Shown in pieces: positions 42,407 to 50,661 of a DNA stretch of 64,000 nucleotides (the stretch's first letter is position 1; each line of letters opens with the position of its first letter). The stretch is from VRUE01 sp963715625 (GTDB taxonomy: Bacteria; Actinomycetota; Thermoleophilia; Solirubrobacterales; 70-9). Below the pieces are notes generated by a model. It saw only the letters and a list, made by a program, of their open reading frames with translations, was not told the origin of the DNA and searched no databases. Location: positions 744,001 through 808,000 of the forward strand of contig OY970260.1 of NCBI GenBank assembly GCA_963715625.1, in the 5' to 3' direction. A program made the translations under genes and the position numbers.

Positions 42407-44683
42407 TCACAGGCCGGAGCCTTTCATCGAGCGCATCAGCTCCAGCGCGCCCTCCTTGTGCAACGGCTCGTTGAGGTTGCCGCACTTGGGGCTCTGCACG
42501 CAGGAGGGACAGCCGGACTCGCAGGGACACTCGGCGATCAGCCGCTCGGCGTCGCCGAGCAGGCGCTCGAACTGCTCGTAGCCGCGCAGCGTGATCCCGA
42601 CCCCACCGGGGTGCCCGTCGTAGATGAAGATGGTCGAGCGGCCGGTCTGGAAGTGGACGTTGGTAGAGAGCCCACCGATGTCCCAGCGGTCGCACATCGC
42701 GATCAGCGGCAGCACGGCGATCTGGCCGTGCTCGGTCGCATGCAGGGCGCCGAGCAGGACGTCGGGCGCCAGCGCCCCGCTCAGCCCCTCCGGCAGCACG
42801 TACCAGAGAGCCTGGGTGACGAAGTGCTGCTCGGGCAACTCCAGCGAGACGATGTCGAAGGGCTCCTGGTCGGAGATCGAGACCCGCTGGTAGGCGATGA
42901 CCTGCTCGGTCACCGAGACCTCGCCGAAGTGCAGCTCCACCCCCGACGTCGAGCGCTGCTCGCGCACCCGCTCGATGTAGATCTCGGTCTCCTTCTTCGG
43001 CCGCGTGTACCAGTCGCCGTCGAAACGGGAGACCACCGCCCGCCGCCCGGCCACATCGAGCCGCTCGACCTCGTACGAACGCCCCAGGTGGAGGTAGATC
43101 GCGCCCGGGTGGATCGTCGTGAAGGCGCGCTCGGACTCGACCAGACCGAGCATCTCCCCCGACTCCCGCTCGATCACCGCGACCGAATCGGTCGAGGCAG
43201 AGCGCAGCGGGATCTTCGAGGCGACGAACTCGCTGCTGCGCGGCATCGTCCGCCCCCCCGCCTGGCGCAGCTCGCCCGCCGAGACCAGCCGCTCCGCCCG
43301 CTCGCGCCAGCCCTCGCCGAAGACCTCCCCGTCCTCCTCGCTCAGCGGCAGCTCGTAGGCCGCCGCGACCAGGTGCCGCGAGGCGATCTGCTCGTTGGCG
43401 TGGTCGAGGATCGCCGCCTCCACCGGCCGGTCGACGAACTCCTCGGGGTGGCGGCAGAAGAACTGGTCGAGCGCGTCCTGGCCGGCGACGTAGACGGCGA
43501 GCCCGCGCCGGCGGCGCCCCGCCCGCCCCCACATCTGGCGCAGGCTGGCGACGGTGCCGGGAAAGGTGACGCAGATCGCCGCGTCGAGCTCGCCGATGTC
43601 GATTCCCAGCTCCAGCGCGTCGGTGGCGACGACCGCGAGCAGCTCACCGTCGGCGAGCCGCTGCTCGATCTCGCGCCGCTGCTGGGACGTGTAGCCGCCG
43701 CGGTAGGGCGCGATCCGAGCCGCAAGCTCCGGCTTGCCGCGGGCCTCCAGCGATTCGCGGGCGAAGCGCTGGATCAGCTCGATCCCGCGCCGGCTCTTGA
43801 GGAAGCAGATCGTCCGCACGTCGTGGCTGACCAGCTCGGCCAGCAGGTCCGCCGCCTCGCCCAGCGGCGAGCGCCGCGTCCCGGTCGCCTTGTCGATCAG
43901 CGGCGGGTTCCACATCGCGATCTCGCGCCCGGCCTGGGGCGCGCCATCGTCGTCGATCAGCTCGAACGGGGTCCCGACCAGCTCCTCGGCCAACCCGACC
44001 GGGTTGGCGATCGTCGCCGAGGCGAGCAGGAAGCGCGGCTCCCCCCCGTAGGCGCGAGCCACCCGGCGCAGCCGCCGCAGCACGTTGGCGACGTGGGAGC
44101 CGAAGACGCCGCGGTAGGTGTGGGCCTCGTCGACGACGACCCAGCCGAGGTTGGCGAGGAAGTCACCCCAGCCTTTGTGGTGGGGAAGGATCCCGACGTG
44201 CAGCATGTCGGGGTTGGTGAGGACGAGGTTGCTGCGCCGGCGGATCGCGGGGCGCTCTTCGCGGGGCGTGTCGCCGTCGTAGATCGCCTCGCGCAGGTTG
44301 GGCGGGCGCAGCGCCGCCAGCTTGCGCGCCTGGTCCTGTGCCAGCGCCTTGGTCGGGTAGAGGTAGAGGGCGCGGCGCTTTGCGTCGCGGGCGATCCCAT
44401 CGAGCACCGGCAGGTTGAAGGCGAGGCTCTTGCCCGAGGCGGTGCCGCTGGTGATCACGAGGTTGGAGACGGCCGCCGCCTCCAGCGCCTGGCGCTGGTG
44501 CGAGTAGAGGCGCTCGACGCCGGCGCGCTTCAGCGCTTCGACGAACCCGGGGTCGAGCGACCCCGGCAGCGCCACGGTACGCGCCCTGCGCTCCTCCTCG
44601 CTCGACTCGGCGACGATGCGGCCGTCGCGGCGCGCCGGGTCCAGAGCGATCGCCCAGGGTGTCTCGAGGAGGCTCTTAGCCAC
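42407..44683 (-). CDS. DEAD/DEAH-box helicase with C-terminal DUF1998 (MrfA/YprA-like)
   Basis: A 758-residue superfamily 2 helicase: Walker A ITSGTASGKSLAFNLP, DEAH in VVVDEAHTYRGVF, motif III LLASATIANP, motif V/VI ATDALELGIDIGEL and QMWGRAGRR. The C-terminal ~250 residues hold the DUF1998 cluster CPCESGCPSCVQSPKC, four cysteines typical of MrfA, which works in mitomycin C DNA-damage repair with MrfB. GTG 44683 is taken as start since it lies where family similarity begins and overlaps folP by 8 bp; the frame continues upstream. It is co-oriented with folP. Confidence 0.85.
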   Translation of the reverse strand: MAKSLLETPWAIALDPARRDGRIVAESSEEERRARTVALPGSLDPGFVEALKRAGVERLYSHQRQALEAAAVSNLVITSGTASGKSLAFNLPVLDGIARDAKRRALYLYPTKALAQDQARKLAALRPPNLREAIYDGDTPREERPAIRRRSNLVLTNPDMLHVGILPHHKGWGDFLANLGWVVVDEAHTYRGVFGSHVANVLRRLRRVARAYGGEPRFLLASATIANPVGLAEELVGTPFELIDDDGAPQAGREIAMWNPPLIDKATGTRRSPLGEAADLLAELVSHDVRTICFLKSRRGIELIQRFARESLEARGKPELAARIAPYRGGYTSQQRREIEQRLADGELLAVVATDALELGIDIGELDAAICVTFPGTVASLRQMWGRAGRRRRGLAVYVAGQDALDQFFCRHPEEFVDRPVEAAILDHANEQIASRHLVAAAYELPLSEEDGEVFGEGWRERAERLVSAGELRQAGGRTMPRSSEFVASKIPLRSASTDSVAVIERESGEMLGLVESERAFTTIHPGAIYLHLGRSYEVERLDVAGRRAVVSRFDGDWYTRPKKETEIYIERVREQRSTSGVELHFGEVSVTEQVIAYQRVSISDQEPFDIVSLELPEQHFVTQALWYVLPEGLSGALAPDVLLGALHATEHGQIAVLPLIAMCDRWDIGGLSTNVHFQTGRSTIFIYDGHPGGVGITLRGYEQFERLLGDAERLIAECPCESGCPSCVQSPKCGNLNEPLHKEGALELMRSMKGSGL

Positions 44684-45524
44684 AGGCGATCCTGCCAGCG
44701 ACGCGCATCGCCTGCAACGAGCTGCGGTTGTGGATGCGCAGGACATCGGCACCGCCGCGCACGGCGAGAGCGACGGCGGCGACCGTCCCCCACTCGCGTT
44801 CGCCGGGCGGCAGCCGCTCCTCCCACGAGCCGGCCAGCACGGCGCCGACGAAGTCCTTGCGCGAGAGCGAGACGTAGAGCGGCAGCCCCAGCGAGCGCAG
44901 CTCCGGCAGCCGCCGCAGGACCTCGAGGTTCTGCGAGGTCGTAAGGTCGAAGTCGAGTCCGGGGTCGATCGCGATCTGCTCCTCGCTCACCCCAAGCCGC
45001 CGGGCCGTCTCGACTCTCCCCCCCAGCCACGACTTAATGTGCTCGACCACGTTGCCGTAGCGGCGCGGCGACCGGTTGACCCGCGGCGGCCCCTCGATGT
45101 GCATCAGCACGTAGCCGCACCCCGTCCCCGCGACCAGCTCGAACATCTCCTCCGAGCCGCCCGAGATGTCGTTGACCGCGACCGCCCCGGCCTCCAACGC
45201 CGCCCGCGCCACCTCGACCGAGAACGTATCGGCGCTCACCGGCACCCCAGCCCCAGCGAGCCCCTCAACCGCCGGCACCAGCGCCGCCGCCTCGACCTCC
45301 GCCGCTACCGGCGGCCCGCTCCGAGCGGCCACCGCCCCCACGTCCAACATGTCAAACCCCGCCTCGACCAACTCCAACCCGTCCCGAACCGCCTGCTCCG
45401 GCGTAACGCTACGAGCCCCCTCGAACATCGAGTCGGCAGTCACGTTGACGATGCCAGCGGCCTGCGGGTGGGTCAGATCGAGAACCCGGCCGGCGAGCCT
45501 CCAGCAAGAAGGCGGGCGTTTCAC
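44676..45524 (-). CDS. folP: Dihydropteroate synthase-family protein
   Basis: A 282-residue TIM-barrel of the DHPS family: GIVNVTADSMFEG (usual NVTPDSF), DVGAVAARSGPP (usual DIGGESTRPG), NDISGGSEEMFELV, IDPGLDFDLTTSQNLEVLRR (usual IDPGxGFxKTxxxNLxLL), and SLSRKDFVGAVL. It couples pterin pyrophosphate to p-aminobenzoate in folate synthesis. Several classical positions differ, so it is either a divergent folP or a DHPS-like paralogue. No other folate genes are adjacent. It overlaps the helicase start by 8 bp. Confidence 0.78.
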   Translation of the reverse strand: MKRPPSCWRLAGRVLDLTHPQAAGIVNVTADSMFEGARSVTPEQAVRDGLELVEAGFDMLDVGAVAARSGPPVAAEVEAAALVPAVEGLAGAGVPVSADTFSVEVARAALEAGAVAVNDISGGSEEMFELVAGTGCGYVLMHIEGPPRVNRSPRRYGNVVEHIKSWLGGRVETARRLGVSEEQIAIDPGLDFDLTTSQNLEVLRRLPELRSLGLPLYVSLSRKDFVGAVLAGSWEERLPPGEREWGTVAAVALAVRGGADVLRIHNRSSLQAMRVAGRIACG

Positions 45525-45534
45525 TGCGAGCCGC

Positions 45535-47352
45535 TCAGGGTGCTCGCCTGATCGCGAGCGTCTGCTTGCCGGCTTTTTCGAACTTCACCCTCACGCGAAA
45601 GACGAGCTTACGCCCGGGCTCGACCGGAGCAACCCGCTTGAGGCAGCCAGGCGGGATGACCAGCGTCACTTCACGGGTTCCGTATATCCCGGAGACGGGG
45701 ATCTGGTGCAGGAACGCTTCGCCGTTTTCGGAGCTCATGTGGTGCCGTGTACGCCAGTCATCGGCGATTACGGTGAAGGTAGCTGGGCTGGGAATGTCGG
45801 ATTCCAGCTGTCGGGGAAGGAAGAGGTTCACTTCGTCGATCCGCCCCCAGGACAGTGTTGGCCGGATCGTCAGCCGCAGTGCCGGGCTGTGGCCCGCAAG
45901 CCCGCTGGCGCGCAACACCACCCTTGCCGAGGGCAGGCACCCGGCGTGACGGCGTTCGGGTTCCGTGCCGGGGCAGGGCAGGGCGCTGGCGGACCCCTCG
46001 AGCCCGAACCCGCGATCGAGCGTGCCATCCGGCCGGTAGCGGCTGACCAGGAGGCGCTGCCGATCCCGGTGGGACTTTCCCTTGGCCTCCACGCCCGAGA
46101 CGAGGATCTTCCCGTCGGCCAACAGGGCGACGTCAGAGCCCTCGGTTAGCCACTTGCGACCCCCTCCGAAGATCCGCCGCAGGCCGCCGCCGAAGCTCCG
46201 GTCGAGCGAGCCGTCAGCCGTGAAACGGCCGAACACGGCTTCCGGGCAGTCTTCGCAGGGAATCCCGCCCCATCCAGGGGCGACCGGATTGAGATTCGAC
46301 CCAACGGCGAGGATGCTCCCGTCCGCTTGGACAGCCGCCGCGGTGGCCTCGGCGTAGCGCGAGCCCCTCGTCCCGGTCTGGTTGCCGAGGCCAGGGTTGA
46401 CCACGCCGCCGGCGCCAAAGCTCGGGTCCAAGACGCCGTCCGCATTGAAGCGGGCCAGCACCATGCGGGCCTGCGAAGAGCCCACCATAATCAGCCCGTC
46501 GCCGGCAGCGACCACCGCGTTCGCGCGTTCGTGGAAGAAGACAGTCTGCGGGAAGAGGTCCGGCCTGACCACACCGGCACCGGCTCCGAACGACGTGTCG
46601 AAGAGCGGGCTGGAAGAGGCCGAAAACTGGGCGAGCATCGGCATCGAGTCGCCCAGCGACACCGGAGTCGTCACTCCCCCCACCGCGTCGATCGCACCCG
46701 CCGCCAGCAGCCTGCCGTCCGGCCGAGGCAAGAGATCGGTCAGTGAGCTCCAAGTGCCCCGCAAGGCACCAAAACGCGCCTCGTCGCCAAGCGGTACCAC
46801 CGAGCCGAACACCCCCAGCTCGGATCCATCGGAGCCGACCAACTCCGCTCGAGCGTGCGTCGTTAACTTGTCCCCGTCGCGGTAGGTTCCGCCGACGAGG
46901 ATGCCGCCGTCGGGCTGGACCGCGAGCGCAGCCGGCGAAAAACCCTTCACCGGGCGATCCGCCGAATCCAGTGCGCCGTCCCCCGCGAAGCTCAGGTCGG
47001 CATGACCGTCGGGTAGGTAGCGGCCGACGATCGGCCTTGACCCGTTGCTCGCCTTGCCCTGCGGAGCGGCAACGACGATCTTGCCGTCTCCCTGTAGGGC
47101 AACGGCGGTAAAGGCGGAGAAGCGACGGTCGACGACAATCCCATCCCCGTTGCCGAAGCCGGTGTCGGGGCTCCCATCGGGATTTAGCCTGACCACCGCC
47201 CCGAACTGCGGCTCGGTGAGGCCGACAAGGAGGATCTTGCCGTCGGGCTGGACAGCCATCGTGTTTGCTGCGGAAGCGGCAGCGGGTGCGACCAGCAGGA
47301 GGGTCAGCAAGGCCGTGCTGACGAGCTTTCCTGCGGCGCCCCGGCTCATCAT
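45535..47352 (-). CDS. Secreted delta-60-repeat protein (second paralogue)
   Basis: A 605-residue exported protein with signal peptide MMSRGAAGKLVSTALLTLLL and about seven delta-60 repeats (GRYLPDGHADLSFAGDG, ARFNADGVLDPSFGAGG, GRFTADGSLDRSFGGG, SRYRPDGTLDRGFGLEG). It then has a C-terminal ~150-residue beta-rich domain without repeats (LRLTIRPTLSWGRIDEVNL). It is built like the 856-residue protein at 1309-3879 but is shorter and has a different C-terminal region. Role unknown, probably surface-exposed. It is divergent from the HAD phosphatase gene across 19 bp. Confidence 0.85.
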   Translation of the reverse strand: MMSRGAAGKLVSTALLTLLLVAPAAASAANTMAVQPDGKILLVGLTEPQFGAVVRLNPDGSPDTGFGNGDGIVVDRRFSAFTAVALQGDGKIVVAAPQGKASNGSRPIVGRYLPDGHADLSFAGDGALDSADRPVKGFSPAALAVQPDGGILVGGTYRDGDKLTTHARAELVGSDGSELGVFGSVVPLGDEARFGALRGTWSSLTDLLPRPDGRLLAAGAIDAVGGVTTPVSLGDSMPMLAQFSASSSPLFDTSFGAGAGVVRPDLFPQTVFFHERANAVVAAGDGLIMVGSSQARMVLARFNADGVLDPSFGAGGVVNPGLGNQTGTRGSRYAEATAAAVQADGSILAVGSNLNPVAPGWGGIPCEDCPEAVFGRFTADGSLDRSFGGGLRRIFGGGRKWLTEGSDVALLADGKILVSGVEAKGKSHRDRQRLLVSRYRPDGTLDRGFGLEGSASALPCPGTEPERRHAGCLPSARVVLRASGLAGHSPALRLTIRPTLSWGRIDEVNLFLPRQLESDIPSPATFTVIADDWRTRHHMSSENGEAFLHQIPVSGIYGTREVTLVIPPGCLKRVAPVEPGRKLVFRVRVKFEKAGKQTLAIRRAP

Positions 47353-47371
47353 CGTTACCTTAACCCCCGCC

Positions 47372-48187
47372 TTGGCACTGCGATGCGTCTACACCGACCT
47401 CGACGGAACCCTGCTCGGCAAGGGCTCCTCCCTCTTCCGCGACGCCGACGGCGCCTTCTCGCTGGCCCAGTCGCGCGGGTTGGAGGCCTGCCACCGGGCG
47501 GGGGTCGAGGTCGTGATCATGTCAGGCCGCCGCGAGCCGCAGGTGCACGAGTGTGCCCGCCTGATGGGCCAGACCTCCTACATCTACGAGGCCGGCTGCG
47601 CCTTCGCGATCGAGGGCGAGACGACACTGATGACCGGCGACCTCGTCCCCGACGAGGACGGCACCGTCTACGAGAAGATCGAGCAGCGCGGCATCCCGAA
47701 GATGCTCTTCGCGCGCTACGAGGGGCGGCTGGAGTACCACGCCCCCTGGCACACAGGCCGCATCCTCTCCCACCTCTTCCGCGGCAAGGTCAACGTCGAG
47801 GAGGCCAACGGGCTGCTCGAGGCCGAGGGCCACGACGACCTGCGCCTGCTCGACAACGGCGCGATCGGCCGCGAGATGCCGGCCGTCGACGGTCCCACTC
47901 ACGCCTACCACCTGGTCCCGAAGCTGGTCAGCAAGGCCGGCGCTGTCGCCGCCCACACCCGCGCCCGCGGCTACGACCCGGCCGAGTGCATCGCCGTCGG
48001 CGACTCGGTCGAGGACCTCGAGGTCGCCGCCGCGGTCGGCCGCTTCTTCGTCGTCGCCAACGGGCCCGAGCGCGACTCCGGTCTGCGTGCCGCGATGCCG
48101 GCCTGGGACAACGTCACCGTCACCGAGGGCGCGATGGGCGACGGCTTCTACGAGGCCATCGTCACCAGCCTGATGGAGCGCCGCTGA
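47372..48187 (+). CDS. HAD-superfamily phosphatase (mannosyl-3-phosphoglycerate/sucrose phosphatase-like)
   Basis: A 271-residue HAD hydrolase of the Cof/MPGP type: motif I CVYTDLDGTLLGKGS with nucleophile Asp, motif II VEVVIMSGRREPQV, and motif IV CIAVGDSVEDLEVAA. The cap region (EYHAPWHTGRILSHLFRGKV) is the C2 type. The TTG at 47372 gives MALRCVYTDLDG and is the nearest start that keeps motif I intact; an ATG at 47383 is in another frame. Substrate is a sugar phosphate by family precedent, not proven. Confidence 0.78.
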   Translation: MALRCVYTDLDGTLLGKGSSLFRDADGAFSLAQSRGLEACHRAGVEVVIMSGRREPQVHECARLMGQTSYIYEAGCAFAIEGETTLMTGDLVPDEDGTVYEKIEQRGIPKMLFARYEGRLEYHAPWHTGRILSHLFRGKVNVEEANGLLEAEGHDDLRLLDNGAIGREMPAVDGPTHAYHLVPKLVSKAGAVAAHTRARGYDPAECIAVGDSVEDLEVAAAVGRFFVVANGPERDSGLRAAMPAWDNVTVTEGAMGDGFYEAIVTSLMERR

Positions 48188-48190
48188 GGC

Positions 48191-49462
48191 CTAAAGGTAC
48201 CCCTCGAGGGCGTAGGCATTGAGGAACTGCCGACGCCAGAAGTAGGCGCGCTCCGCCTCCCTCATCCGGGCCAGGTCACAAACCTCCGACCACTGGGATT
48301 CGATCGTCTCGATCTGTCGGTCGACGATCTCGCGAGCCTCCGCGTGGTTGAGCAGATAGGTGGCCGCTGCCTCAACGCAGCCACTCAGCCGGCTCATCCG
48401 GTAGCCACTCGGGGCGATCTGCATTGCCTGCGATGCCTCGCCGCCGCTACGCAACTGGGGGCAGACGTCGTAAGCCGGCGTCAGCGTCAGCATCTCGCCG
48501 TCCCAGAAGGCGGCGTGGTTGCGTGCGTGGTCGTCGGTGTTGCCAACAAGGACGTTGAAAACGATGCGAGCAAAAAGCTCCCGCAGCGTCGCCTTCGGCG
48601 CGGTGAATCGCTCGCGCACGATCTGGGCCAGATCGGCGTAGCTCGCGTAGCGCGCCTGCATCTCATCCAGCTCGAGCATGGTCAGCGCCGAGACGATCGC
48701 TCGTCGTCGCTCGACGCCTGCAGCCCAGTCGCGGTCAAAGCGCTCGACCAGGAGCACGTCCTTTCCCATCGACTCCTCGAGCTCGACCTTGGCAACGTCA
48801 AGTCCAGCTCGCGCCGCGAGCTCCATCGCCACAAACTCGCCCTTGACCACCGCGTAGGTATCGGTCGAGGAGGAGAACTTCGCGATCAGCCGACGCCCGC
48901 CATCGGCAAGCAGCGCCTTCGGACGAGCGCCGCCAACCGAGCTGCCGTGCAACAGAGCACGGTCCAAGCCGCCGGGGAGTGGCTTCCCTTCGTCCACCAG
49001 GCTCGCCGCCCGTTGAAGCTCCTCCAGCGAAGCGCCGTACTCGCCCCGAGCCACGTAGGTCTCGGGGGACGCTTGAATGTCGAGTGCCCCAATCCGATCG
49101 GAGCCGGACTCGAGCAGGTAGGTCAGGGGGCCAAACACGGCAGGATCGGCGTCAGCTGCCTTCGCCTCCTCGCCAAGCAAGTGCTGCATGACGACCCGCT
49201 GCCCCCAGGCGTCCGGCATCGCATCGCTGATGCAGCCGGCTACCGTCATCCCGTCGAGCGGGGCGATCAATCCCAATTGCAGCGGCAGCTCCGGCAGGTA
49301 GAGCGGGATCGCCGCATCGCGGCCGAGGTAGCTTTGGCCGTAGTTGAAGTTGACCAGGTCACCGCTGACGTGAAGGCGCCCGGCGACGACCGGCTCCGTC
49401 GCCCGCGGCAGCCAGATCCACACGAATGCCTCGTCCGGCTGTCGCCCGCGCTCAGAACTCAT
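48191..49462 (-). CDS. hipA: HipA-like toxin kinase
   Basis: A 423-residue HipA-fold Ser/Thr kinase. The Gly-rich region LLHGSSVGGARPKALL and Lys in RLIAKFSSSTD, the catalytic Asp in NVLVGNTDDHARNHA and the Asp of TPAYDVCPQL are present. HipA kinases phosphorylate glutamyl-tRNA synthetase or other targets and trigger growth arrest. The ATG at 49462 overlaps the hipB 3' end by 11 bp. It is slightly shorter than E. coli HipA, and the N-terminal subdomain is compact. Confidence 0.88.
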   Translation of the reverse strand: MSSERGRQPDEAFVWIWLPRATEPVVAGRLHVSGDLVNFNYGQSYLGRDAAIPLYLPELPLQLGLIAPLDGMTVAGCISDAMPDAWGQRVVMQHLLGEEAKAADADPAVFGPLTYLLESGSDRIGALDIQASPETYVARGEYGASLEELQRAASLVDEGKPLPGGLDRALLHGSSVGGARPKALLADGGRRLIAKFSSSTDTYAVVKGEFVAMELAARAGLDVAKVELEESMGKDVLLVERFDRDWAAGVERRRAIVSALTMLELDEMQARYASYADLAQIVRERFTAPKATLRELFARIVFNVLVGNTDDHARNHAAFWDGEMLTLTPAYDVCPQLRSGGEASQAMQIAPSGYRMSRLSGCVEAAATYLLNHAEAREIVDRQIETIESQWSEVCDLARMREAERAYFWRRQFLNAYALEGYL

Positions 49463-49784
49463 CCCTCACGTCCTCCTTGCGAGGCCTCACTCGCTCTGAC
49501 AGCAACGCGCTGCGTGCGCGGGTGCGATCGAGGTCGAGCGTCAGTTGCGAGCGATCGGCATGGAAGAGGGGAACGCCGGCAAGCGAGGCAACCTCGAAGG
49601 CGGTGCCGAGGCGAACGCTCGGGTCGCCGCGCTCGATCTTGATCAGCGTGCCAGGCGTAATCCCCGCCCGCTCGGCGAGATCCCTCTGGGACCAGCGGCG
49701 CCCCCGCCGGGCCATGCGAATCTGCTCTCCCAGCAGCTGGGCGGCCTCCGTGGCGTAGGGGGAATATGTACGTGCTCGCTTCAT
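49452..49784 (-). CDS. hipB: HipB-like antitoxin (XRE family)
   Basis: An ~110-residue protein with an HTH_3 domain: LLGEQIRMARRGRRWSQRDL, AERAGITPGTLIKIERGDPS, VRLGTAFEVASLAGV. ATG 49784 (MKRARTYSPYATE) is chosen; an upstream ATG extends into the AT-rich operator region. It is expected to bind that region and HipA. It is the first gene of the two-gene operon and is followed by hipA. Confidence 0.87.
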   Translation of the reverse strand: MKRARTYSPYATEAAQLLGEQIRMARRGRRWSQRDLAERAGITPGTLIKIERGDPSVRLGTAFEVASLAGVPLFHADRSQLTLDLDRTRARSALLSERVRPRKEDVRDEF

Positions 49785-49846
49785 AGAAGCTTCAATATAA
49801 CCCATTTTAGAGCTATAAGCTTCATTATTTTGAAGATTGAATCTTC
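49785..49846 (-). promoter_or_regulatory. hipBA promoter with three palindromic operator sites
   Basis: In an AT-rich block between hipB and the DtxR gene are AAGCTTCA-type palindromic sites at 49787-49794 and 49817-49824, 30 bp apart, and a larger palindrome GAAGAT-TGA-ATCTTC at 49832-49846. The spacing fits phased binding by HipB dimers. The region also faces the divergent DtxR-family gene start. Confidence 0.65.
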
Positions 49847-49936
49847 AGAAGCCACACCCTACCGAGGTCCACCCATGGGATAGCTAGTATCGGGCCAGAC
49901 CCCGCAGTCGAGACTTCGAGAACGAAGGAGCACCCC

Positions 49937-50650
49937 TTGTCGCAGGACACGGCGACCGTCGCCGAGCAGGAGTACCTGGAGATCATGTTCTGGCTGGAGG
50001 AGGCCGGGCTGCCGATGACCGGCGCCAACATCGCCCGCGCGATGCAGCTCTCGCCTCCCACCGTGCACGAGATGATCGGCCGGCTCGTCGGCGACGGCTA
50101 CGTCGAGCGCAAGCCCGACAAGTCGCTCGAATTCACCTCTTCGGGGCGCGAGCACGCGAGCCACATCGTCCGCCGCCACCGCATGATCGAGCGCTTCCTC
50201 ACCGATGTGCTCGGCATCCCCTGGGACGAGGTGCACGAGGAGGCGGAGCGGATCGAGCACGCGATGTCCCCGGTGCTGGAGGAGCGGATGCGGGCCGCGA
50301 TCGGCGACGCGACGACCTGCCCGCACGGGCACCCGATCGTCGAGGGGATCCGCGAGCAGGGCTCGCTGCTCGCCGACGTCGAGCCCGGTGCGGCGGTGAC
50401 CGTGCTGCGCTTCGAGAACGAGGCCGAGGAGCTGCTGCACTACCTCAAGGACGCCGGGCTGAACCCGGGACTGGAGGGAACCGTCGAGAGCTCCGGCGAG
50501 GAGGGCGTGACGATCGCCTCGGGCGACGGCCGCCACCAGGTGTCCCGCAGCGTCGCCGAGACGGTCTCGGTCCGCGCCGACCCAGCGCCGCCGCCGCGGG
50601 CGACTATTCCAGAGCAGCTGGTCCTTTCTTCTGATCGCTACGGCCGCTGA
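49937..50650 (+). CDS. DtxR/MntR-family metal-dependent repressor
   Basis: A 237-residue regulator: N-terminal winged HTH (AEQEYLEIMFWLEEAGLPMT, QLSPPTVHEMIGRLVGDGYV), dimerisation/metal domain (IVRRHRMIERFLTDVLGIPW, DEVHEEAERIEHAMSP, CPHGHPI) and a C-terminal SH3-like FeoA domain (VEPGAAVTVLRFENEAEELL). The His/Cys ligands of DtxR-type proteins are in place. TTG 49937 is preceded by GAAGGAG at six bases. It represses iron or manganese genes when metal is bound; the target set is unknown. Confidence 0.87.
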   Translation: MSQDTATVAEQEYLEIMFWLEEAGLPMTGANIARAMQLSPPTVHEMIGRLVGDGYVERKPDKSLEFTSSGREHASHIVRRHRMIERFLTDVLGIPWDEVHEEAERIEHAMSPVLEERMRAAIGDATTCPHGHPIVEGIREQGSLLADVEPGAAVTVLRFENEAEELLHYLKDAGLNPGLEGTVESSGEEGVTIASGDGRHQVSRSVAETVSVRADPAPPPRATIPEQLVLSSDRYGR

Positions 50651-50661
50651 GGCCGCCTCAG

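Noticed and set aside
42137..44944. 935-codon plus-strand frame over the helicase
   Set aside because: Antisense to a clear helicase; amino-acid composition is unlike real proteins.
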